Assembly: GCF_000743945.1 (NCBI RefSeq)
Contig: NZ_CP009238.1
Location: forward strand, 1,736,001-1,800,000
Length of the DNA stretch: 64,000 nucleotides
Direction: 5' to 3'
DNA from: Basilea psittacipulmonis DSM 24701
Lineage (GTDB): Bacteria > Pseudomonadota > Gammaproteobacteria > Burkholderiales > Burkholderiaceae_B
In this document: piece after piece, positions 31,102 to 39,800 of the stretch
How the letters are laid out: each line of letters opens with the position of its first letter
How positions within the stretch are numbered: position 1 is the first letter of the stretch
Position numbers and translations under genes: made by a program
Notes under the pieces: generated by a model
What the model saw: the letters and a program-made list of their open reading frames with translations, nothing else
Told to the model about the DNA's origin: nothing
The model's database searches: none

Positions 31102-31118
31102 TTTTTATCTCAAACCCT

Positions 31119-31706
31119 TTATCGCTTCATCACCAGTTCTACTGCACGGTTGATAACCTCATCGGTAATATATGGTGCAAATCCTAAACGATTCCCTTCT
31201 GCAAAACATTTCTGATAATACAATAATTTCTCTTTATTATTTCGTATCACTAATGTTGCTAGATGATCACCTGGAAGAGCTCCTTTACAGTTTGTAGGTA
31301 ACCCAGCATAATAGTCTATAGCTTTGTCGATGTCTTGGTAACTCGCCCAGTCTAATGCTTCTGCTAACAGTTCATCTACAATCTCTTCTGTTAATTCTGG
31401 AAATATTTTTTCTGGAACACCTTTCTCTATTGGGGGTGCACACCAGCCAAAACGAGCAATCAGTGGAATATAGTTAACATCCTCATTCAAAACAGCATTG
31501 CTGATTTGAATAAATTCTACTGTACTAAGTGCAGGATCAAATGTAAATTTAACTCCGCCTTGATACCATTTCTCAGAACGCGGAGCTAATTGAACTACCT
31601 TTCCATCATCAATCACTTTTGTAAATGATCGATCCCCGATAAATGCACCTTTACTGTATTTCCAGCCTAATTTTTCTAGCTTCCTTCTTAACTTTCTAGC
31701 ATCCAT
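31119..31706 (-). CDS. Immunity-type array protein, sub-type A (copy A2)
   Basis: The 195-residue product has the A-type start MDARKLRRKLEKLGW. The N-terminal half is a distinct variant (VVQLAPRSEKWYQGGVKF; STVEFIQISNAVLNEDVNY). In the conserved half it differs from the other A copies at GLPTNCKGALPGDHLATLVIR, so this copy is the most divergent there. It begins 3 bp after the stop of B1. Stop-RBS-start spacing to A3 is shared with other array junctions. Confidence 0.75.
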   Translation of the reverse strand: MDARKLRRKLEKLGWKYSKGAFIGDRSFTKVIDDGKVVQLAPRSEKWYQGGVKFTFDPALSTVEFIQISNAVLNEDVNYIPLIARFGWCAPPIEKGVPEKIFPELTEEIVDELLAEALDWASYQDIDKAIDYYAGLPTNCKGALPGDHLATLVIRNNKEKLLYYQKCFAEGNRLGFAPYITDEVINRAVELVMKR

Positions 31707-31709
31707 TTT

Positions 31710-32354
31710 TTATCTACCTATAAAGATTTTCCATACTTTTGGTAAGAATGTTTCTGATTTTTTCATCACCAGTTCTAGAGCACGATTAATCGCCTCATCG
31801 GTAACATAAGGAACGAAATCTAAACGATTCCCTTCTGCAAAACATTTCTGATAATACAAAAGTTTTTCTTTTTCTCCTCTGATGACAAGTGCGGCTAAAT
31901 GTTTGGCAATAGTTCTTTCAAATTGATTCGTTGATAAATTAGCATAATATTCTAGAGCTTTCTCAACATCTTGACATCTAGCCCACTCCAAAGACGATTC
32001 CAACATCTCATCAAATACTTTATCAGTAATTTCACTGAACTCTGTTTCAGGGTATTTTGTTTCTGTTTCTGGTGCCATACACCTCCACGCATAACGAGCT
32101 AGTATAAATTCGCGTGGAAACGACTCTTGCATCACATAGTTCCTAACATCTTGAAACTCCTGTGTGCTAATTGCTGGACCTAAACTAAACTCAATGCGAC
32201 CCTCATCCATCTTTCTCATGTAAGGTTGAAGATAAACTTGTACATCTCCTATCATCTTCCAAAAATATTCATTAAAAACCTGACCAAGAAACTCATCTTG
32301 ATCATACGTCCAACCCTGTGATACAAGCTTTGCTTTTACCGCTTCAATATCCAT
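31710..32354 (-). CDS. Immunity-type array protein, sub-type B with a captured C-terminal tail (copy B1)
   Basis: The product has 214 residues, 15 longer than B2. The two are about 80 percent alike by eye up to LVMKK, where B2 stops (TGA). In B1 the codon is TCA and translation continues through SETFLPKVWKIFIGR. The same terminal codons (FKKIFIGR-stop and the next ten bases) reappear before A1 at about 33743-33772, so the tail derives from another, now missing gene. It lies 29 bp after gene C and 3 bp before A2. Immunity role inferred from the array. Confidence 0.75.
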   Translation of the reverse strand: MDIEAVKAKLVSQGWTYDQDEFLGQVFNEYFWKMIGDVQVYLQPYMRKMDEGRIEFSLGPAISTQEFQDVRNYVMQESFPREFILARYAWRCMAPETETKYPETEFSEITDKVFDEMLESSLEWARCQDVEKALEYYANLSTNQFERTIAKHLAALVIRGEKEKLLYYQKCFAEGNRLDFVPYVTDEAINRALELVMKKSETFLPKVWKIFIGR

Positions 32355-32383
32355 TTCATTCGTCCTTTACAAATTTATATAAC

Positions 32384-32980
32384 CTATTCTTCCTTCATGA
32401 CTAACGAAACAGCTCTATTCATGATATCTTCTGTAATTCCTGGAAGAAATCTTCTCATTTTCCCCTTTTTTGCCTCAGAAAAGATTTCTCTGTAATATAA
32501 AATTTTTTCTTTTTCCTTCCGCAAAATCAAAGCTGTTAAATGTTCAACAGCGGCCCCACCACAATATGTCGGTAAATTCGCATAATAAGCTAATGCTTTA
32601 TCCACACTCTGGTATTTTGCCCATGCTATAGACTCTTCTAACAACTCATCAACAATCTCTTCCGTTAATTCTGGAAATATTTCTTCTGGAACACCTTTCT
32701 CTATCGGGGGTGCAAGCACTCCAGAACGAGCTACCAGTGGATAATAATCCTCTTCTATTTGTAGAAGAAAATTTCTTGTTTGCATAAATCTCTCTGTGCT
32801 GATTGATGGAAATAATACCAAGCTAATTTTATTCATCGATTCTTTTCTAATACGAGGGTGCAACTCAACTAATTTTCCATCAATACATTTGGAAAAAGAT
32901 CGACAATCAACTGTACCATCACCTCGGTTAAACTTCCAACCTGATGCCACTAATCTAGACTTCAATTCTTTAAAATTCAT
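32384..32980 (-). CDS. Immunity-type array protein, sub-type C
   Basis: This 198-residue protein is the most divergent member. It keeps the family core: LAPPIEKGVPEEIFPELTEE, the DKALAYYANLPT motif and a C-terminal INRAV-like helix (MNRAVSLVMKEE). It has a different N-terminus (MNFKELKSRLVASGW) and a Lys/Arg-rich insertion (EAKKGKMRRF). Its ATG overlaps by four bases the stop codon of an orphan C-terminal gene fragment (32977-33088), so an earlier neighbour was translationally coupled to it. Confidence 0.75.
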   Translation of the reverse strand: MNFKELKSRLVASGWKFNRGDGTVDCRSFSKCIDGKLVELHPRIRKESMNKISLVLFPSISTERFMQTRNFLLQIEEDYYPLVARSGVLAPPIEKGVPEEIFPELTEEIVDELLEESIAWAKYQSVDKALAYYANLPTYCGGAAVEHLTALILRKEKEKILYYREIFSEAKKGKMRRFLPGITEDIMNRAVSLVMKEE

Positions 32981-33137
32981 TCATTTACTCCCGAAAATCT
33001 AATAATATGAATACGAATTGTTCTTTTATCATTACCTTTCCAAATATTCAAAGGAACATTATGTTCAAACCCTGCTTCTATTGCATTAGCTTCCAGCCTA
33101 ATTTTTCTAGTTTCCTTCTTAACTTTTTAGAATCCAT
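32977..33137 (-). pseudogene. Chimeric remnant: 5' end of an A-type gene joined out of frame to the 3' end of an unrelated gene
   Basis: From 33137 the minus strand reads an A-type start (MDSKKLRRKLEKLGWK) and stops at 33078 after 19 codons. Immediately after the A-type match, a different frame reads about 38 codons to a TGA at 32977: it contains EAGFEHNVPLNIWKGNDKRT and ends FSGVNE. That segment resembles none of the array proteins and looks like the C-terminus of a lost gene. The junction is near 33088. Confidence 0.7.
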
Positions 33138-33155
33138 TTTTTTATCTTAAATCCT

Positions 33156-33743
33156 TTATCGCTTCATCACTAGTTCTACCGCACGGTTGATAACCTCATC
33201 AGTAATATAGGCAGCAAACCTCAAACGATTCCCTTCTGCAAAACATTTCTGATAATGCAACAACTTCTCTTTATTATTTCGCATCACGAGTGCCGTGATA
33301 TGATTACCTGGAGCAGTTCCCCAACAATTTGTTGGTAATCCAGCGTAATAGTCTATAGCTTTGTCGATGTCTTGATAACTCGCCCAGTCCAATGCTTCTG
33401 CTAACAGTTCATCTACAATCTCTTCTGTTAATTCAGGAAATATTTTTTCTGGAACACCCTTCTCTATCGGTGGTGCAAGCCATCCAAAACGAGCAATCAA
33501 TGGAATATATTCTCTTTCCTCTTTTAAAACTAAATTTCTTATCTGAAGAAATTCTTCTATACTAATTGCGGGATCAAACGTAAATTTAATACCACCTTGA
33601 TAATGTTTCCTAGATTGTGGTAATAACTGAACCACCTTTCCATCATCAATCACTTTTGTAAATGATCGATCCCCGATAAATGCACCTTTATCATATTTCC
33701 AACCTAATTTTTCTAGCTTCCTTCTTAACTTTCTAGCGTCCAT
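33156..33743 (-). CDS. Immunity-type array protein, sub-type A (copy A1), first intact gene after the toxin gene
   Basis: The 195-residue A-type protein starts MDARKLRRKLEKLGW and has no signal peptide. It is the first intact gene after the cdiA-like stop codon and so is the positional candidate for the cognate immunity gene, but it lies 101 bp away, with a ghost ORF between them. The variable part reads VVQLLPQSRKHYQGGIKF. The C-terminal half matches A3 and A4 except TAPGNH. It is followed by the chimeric remnant. Confidence 0.75.
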   Translation of the reverse strand: MDARKLRRKLEKLGWKYDKGAFIGDRSFTKVIDDGKVVQLLPQSRKHYQGGIKFTFDPAISIEEFLQIRNLVLKEEREYIPLIARFGWLAPPIEKGVPEKIFPELTEEIVDELLAEALDWASYQDIDKAIDYYAGLPTNCWGTAPGNHITALVMRNNKEKLLHYQKCFAEGNRLRFAAYITDEVINRAVELVMKR

Positions 33744-33834
33744 TTTTTATCTACCTATAAAGATTTTCTTAAACCATGTACATTACTATTTTTTTAACCA
33801 CTCATCTATATATAACCATCATTATCGTACCTCC
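33743..33834 (-). pseudogene. Ghost gene between the toxin gene and the immunity array
   Basis: Ten bases after the cdiA-like stop lies a near-perfect ribosome binding site (GGAGGT, 33834-33829) six bases before ATGATG (33822). The frame ends after six codons (MMVIYR, stop at 33804-33802). Further on, 33772-33743 reads CTWFKKIFIGR-stop, matching the tail of B1. It looks like the two ends of one or two genes whose middle has been deleted. Confidence 0.6.
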
Positions 33835-33844
33835 GACCCTAATT

Positions 33845-36800
33845 TTATTTTATGCTTTTTAACTTCCATCCGTATTCATTTATATAAAGCACCTTAACTG
33901 GAATACCTTTAAGATCCCCTTGTTCAATCAAAGGTTTCGTGACATCAAATCCTATTCGATCTGCAAGTTTTCCAACTGGTATTGCCTCACCACTTTGAAT
34001 CTTTGGCATAATGCCTTGCTGTCTAACACTAAGAGTAGCATTCCCCGTCTTAACTTCAATAAAGACCTTTTGGCCTCTTGGCGTAATAGCATAAATATCA
34101 GGACGTGTTCTTCCTTTTGTTATCGGATCCTTAAAGCTCAACTCTCCATCAAAAACTTCCCAACCTCTACTTCTTAGTAACTCTTTTACTTCATTAACCC
34201 TCTGTTTGTGTTGAAGTGCATTTTTTGTTACTTGTGCAACTACTTTTGAATTTAGAAGAGTTTCAATCTGAGTATCTTCTCGATTAGCACGTAGTACGAC
34301 ACTCTTTTCTTTCTCTGCATAAGCATTAAACTTACTAGTATCTCGTGCTTGTTTCGAGTTACTAACATTCTCTAAAGCCTTTTTTTCTACCCTGTTTACC
34401 GAGTCACTTGCTTCATTTAATGCATTATCAACAATTGTTTCTTCTTTTTTCGTAGCTTTTTGAACCAACTTAATTTCATCGTCACTGACTTTTATCGAGT
34501 TGGCTACTGCTGAATTTAGTGATTTTCCATAAGAGAATTTCGCTACTCTAAATACTGTTGCCTGTGCTACCCAGAACGCTCCACTTCTAATCCACTCCGT
34601 TAACGTTGAATTATCCTCGGTAGGTTTGTAAAGCGATTGAATAACGTAAGCACCTTTCGTTGATTGATATTCTCCAAATAGCTGTTGTACACCTTCCTGA
34701 GATTGTTCATAGCCTGCTTGAAAGCCTAGTGCTCCCAAAGCCGCAGCTGGAATACAACCCATTCCTGCAGAACCAGTACAAGCAGTAGCGGCAGCACTCA
34801 CAGAACTTGCTGCTGTTACGCCCCCCATTACTACGTTACCCGCTCCTTTAACTCTGGTAACAATTTCGTCATTGCGATCAAGATAATCAGAAAACTTATC
34901 TCTCCAACCATGATCAAATTCTCCAGAAGCAAGCAATTGTTTTTGTTCTTCTTTGTATTGTTCACCCTGCTTTTCTAAAGCTTTTAAAACCGGATAGAAT
35001 TGATCAACTTCTGGCACACCTGAACCACAGTGAACCAAGGCACAGGCAGCTGCCATTAAACGGTCTTTTTCTTCATCCGTTTTGCCTTCCATCAGTTGTT
35101 GCAAATAAATCGTCTCTTTTGGATGCAACTGTCGATTATGCCAATCAATATTTGCCCCGATGACGGCGGCACTTGCCTGTCCACCTGTTGCATAACCAAT
35201 CGCAGCGCCACCAACTGTATTGATTAATGCCCCACCAACATCGCCTAGCTGGTATTGCCATTTGTTTAAATAAGGAGCAGCTAAAGAACTAGCTGTACCA
35301 GCGACTGCACCGCTGACTTGACCACTCATCAAGCCGCCTAAACCACCTTGCAATAAAGCACGTCCGATACCACCTTCTTTCCAAGTCTCATAACGAGTTT
35401 GATGCTCTGACAGGTATTGCTGAACACCGTCATATATCTCCATCAGTTCTTCTTTGGAATCGCTATCTTTAAGGTGATTAAGGCGTGCTTCAATCGACTC
35501 TTTAAGTAGCAAGTGCTTTTCATAGTCTCGTGTGTTTCCTAATCTATCCGACACATCGGCTATCATGGCAGGCATATTCTGCCCAAACTCTTGCACCACT
35601 TCTTTTTGCAATTGAATTTCTTTTTCGACAGACTGTGCATCAAACTTTTTCGTGAGATATCCAGCTTGTTGAGCATAGTTATCAGTCGTTTTATTGGTAT
35701 GTAGTTCCTCTATCGTTTGTGCAACGCTTTTCCCCGTTAAAGCCTGTTGTTCAGAAGCATGGGTAATCTCAACATGACGAGTATTAACACCACTTCTCGT
35801 GGTACTTCGTTGATTGCCTTTTTCTTGACCAAAGCCCATGCTACCACTAGCTTGAAACTTCCCAGCAACCTTATTACTCTTTTCACCTTGATCGTCACTA
35901 GGCTGATTTGTGCCATAACTTGATAAAGGAATACCGCCCAACTCTTTAGGTGCTTGGCCACCACCTTTACTAAACGATCCACCTATCCCAAAACTGCTCG
36001 CACGATAGTGTTCGTGATTGGCAATATCTTCTGCTTCCAGGGTTCCTGTACGTAATACGTTTAAACCTTGATCTTCAGCAGTTTGACTACTGGTGATCAA
36101 TGCACCGACTAATTTTGTCTGATCGTCAACCGATATCTGATAGCCTTTATCACCCGCAAAAATGCCCGATTGTTCGGTGACCGAAGCATAATCTGCTTTC
36201 ACCTTACTTTGAGAATAACTGCCTGATCCACTAAAGCCATAACCCACCGTCACTTGCGCACTAATGTTTTGTTGTTTACTGTCGTACTTAAACGTGTCTT
36301 GTAAACTTTCTAATGCAAGAGATTGAGCACGAAGTGAGACATCTTGCCCAATAACTTGAGCACCACGAATGCGTGTTATATCACCACTTTCTAATACAGT
36401 TTGACTACCTCGATCGCCTACATAACTGTTTCGATATGTCGTACTATCTCCATTACGATGACCGCGACCAAAATTACCGCCAGCCGTCACACCTATTGAA
36501 GCACCGCCTTGACTGCTGTATGAGATCGCCAATCCCGCATTAAAGCCCATTGACTGATTTTTATGACGATACCACTCACTTTGTTCTTGCGCTAAAAGTT
36601 CAATCTGATGAGCCGCAGACAATGCTGTTCCTAACTGTCCATTTACATCAGAACCAACCACGCGAATATCACCGTCATCCTCCCCTGTAGCGTAAATCGA
36701 TACCTTGTCTGTGGCATAAATCCCACTATTAACCGCTGTTCGACTCTTTTGATGCGTCTCGTCACGATTTTTTTGTTGACCGTATGTAATCGAAACACTC

Positions 36801-39800
36801 ACCTGACTTAAATCTTGTGCAGGTGTAGGGCTATCACTTAATGACTGAATCATCGATTGGAATTTCTGATAGCTCTGATAATTCTGGAAACCACTGTTGA
36901 CTGCTGCCATCGCATTGACGCGATCATGCTGGCTTTGTCCTACCTTATCCCATGATTTAACTGACTCAACCGCTTCTTGCAACATCTGCAAAGCTGGTAC
37001 ATTAACCGCTACAGTTAAGCCTTTTTGTTCAAAAATATGTGACTGATCTTCTTGATGTAAGTTTTCATCCGCTAGTATAGAAGCACTTTTGGCAACTATC
37101 TGTATATCTCCCTCTTTAGCCGAAACAATACTAGCTTTTTGTTGATATTCTCCCTTGGCAAGAATTTGAGTGTTACCCTTTAAGCTACCGACCATACTTT
37201 GTAAGTGAGCCACAGAGTAACGGTCCACATCATTCGTATCTTTTTTACTGCCAATACTAAAACCAATACCACCTGTTCCCATCAATCCCGATTTTCTGAA
37301 TTGATGAAACTCTCGATCTTTGGCACGATGTATGCCATTTAAAATATCGATATTGCCTAAAGCCTGCAGTTGCGTTTGTTCATCAGAAACCACGTGACTG
37401 CCTTGAATCTTAATATCCGATCCAGAACGCAACACAATACTACGTCCTGTCACTTGGCTAGCTACCGCTTCGTCATGATGTCGTTCATACTGATCTATTT
37501 GTCGTGAACTTGAAAATAATCCACTAGAAGACACGGATATCGATTCATCAAGATCTAAGGTGCGGCGACCCTCTTGTATGCTCACGCCTTTTTCAGCCTG
37601 AATCGTTACCTGTCCTTGCTGACTACGAATATCGCCTTGTACTACTTGAACCTGGTCATGTGCACTGATCGTGACATCATGCTGTGCATGAATCGTTGTC
37701 CCCACTTGACTGTGTTGATGTACTTGTCGATGATTACGATCCGATAAAGCCCCTTGAGACTGATGATCAGCTACATCCACCGCACCTAAGGTCACCTTAC
37801 CCTGTTGTGATCCAATAAGCGTTTGTCCAGATTCACCTTGATTGGTAATCTGTGCCGCATTAATAGCGACATCTTGTTGTCCCACCACTGATAACACGCC
37901 TTCTTTACCAGTCACATATAAACCCGCCACGCGGTCTATAACGGTGCGACCATTTTGTTCATCACCACTGGTGCTGACCGTACTGCGTATATTGATCTTA
38001 TCGCCTTGTAATAACAACGCATCCTGTGCGTGAATTTGACCGCCTGTTACGTTTAACGTTTCAGCTTTAAGTTGCGTGGCTTGAGCTTGAATGCGTCCTT
38101 CATGATCTAATGTCACCGCATTCAAATCCACCACTTTGCGACCAGCTATAATGCCTGTATTTTCTATTGTTTGAGCTTGTCCTAACACATCTTGTGCACT
38201 AATTAATGCACCTTGTTCGTCAACATCTCCTGATCTAACTTTCAAATACACCTTGGGCACTAAGACATTTTGTTTCTGACCATCAGGTAACGTTACTTCC
38301 TGATTAACCATCCAAACCATATCACTGGTTAGACGAGCCACTTGCTCAGCACTTAATGCCACACCTGGCACTAAAGACATCGATTGACCAACCGTTATTC
38401 CCGCATCCATTAGGGCTTTAAACTGTTGTTCATCGTTTTGATAGCCTTCTAAACGACGATATCCTGTTAAACGTCCTATCTGTTCATTAACCAGTTGTTG
38501 TTCATAGTACCCATCGCCTAAACGCTTGTGCATATGTTGCGGATCTTGATACCATGCTTGAAGCATATAATCACTACCCAACCATTGACGATGTTGTGTA
38601 AACGCAGGATCTGCCTCCACTAAATAAGCTGAACGCTCTGGCACAATGTGAAATAATTGATTTTTAGGCAATCGTGCTTGATCATCAACCAGCGTTTTAA
38701 CTCGCCCTTGAATCTGAGCCACATCAACAGGTTCAGCACTACTGGTTTGAGAAGAAGCATCCCACGAGTAGTTTTGTTCAACGATCGAAATAGGCGTCTC
38801 AAACTCATGCGTAAACAACGTTGTTTCAAATAAAGGAGCTTTATTAATTTCTACACGACGTTGACGTTTTTTTCTCTTATACCATTTACGCTTTGAAGTC
38901 GATGTCCATTGTCGACCAATTTTGTCAATATGACCCTGACCCAATGTTGCCTGATTATTCAACGACAACACGACCGAATCTAATACGTCACCTACTAAAA
39001 TTTCACTATCGTGATTATCCCAATTCTGTCCTTGAGCATGTAAATATCCACCTACCAAAATCTGAGCAGGATCGCTCTGCACGACTTTTTCTTGATACGT
39101 CTGGGTGTAATAGTTCTTAACATGCCAGTTTTTACTTTGAATCGTTTGACCGTTTTTTAAATGAAATCCAGCAATACTCTGATCTTTCTTTCCTCTCGAA
39201 TTATCAAAATAACCATCTTTTCCATCTTGATAATATTGTGGGCTTCCCGCAACAGCATAGTCCTCTACACGCTCACTTTGATGAGCTAAATATGTTTCTG
39301 TTGCAAAATGACGGTTTTCATTATTTAACTGTTCAACATCAATCCACGCATCACCTTTTGCCTCGATTTTGGCACTCGCATTAAGCAGTGTTTGAGCATG
39401 GTCTGTGGCTTGTTTTTGTGAATCTAAATGTCCTCCAATTGCCAAATCACCTAAACTGAACAATAAAGCATGTTCTTGATTGACCACATGGCTGGCTCCA
39501 ATATCTAAACGTGAACGTGCCGCCACCACACCAGCTTGTTCCGTATTTTCTTGTTCTTTATTTGTTAATGAATAAGCATCAATCGCCACATGATCGCCAT
39601 AAATACGCCCTGTATTGTTTAATTGACGAATAGCTTTTAAATACGTGAGTCCCTGACTATTTATCACGCCTTTCTGATCAACATCCAAGCTCAAAATCTG
39701 CGTATTTTGTCCACTTTCCATCACGCCACTAGCTTGGTGATTTAGCACGCGAGACATAACCCAGAGATCTTGACCTGCTGCTAAATGATGCCCCAGATCT

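Noticed and set aside
33078..33137. Functional 19-codon peptide gene in the array
   Set aside because: It is just the A-type gene start, running out of frame at a junction; the conserved sequence explains the ribosome binding site.
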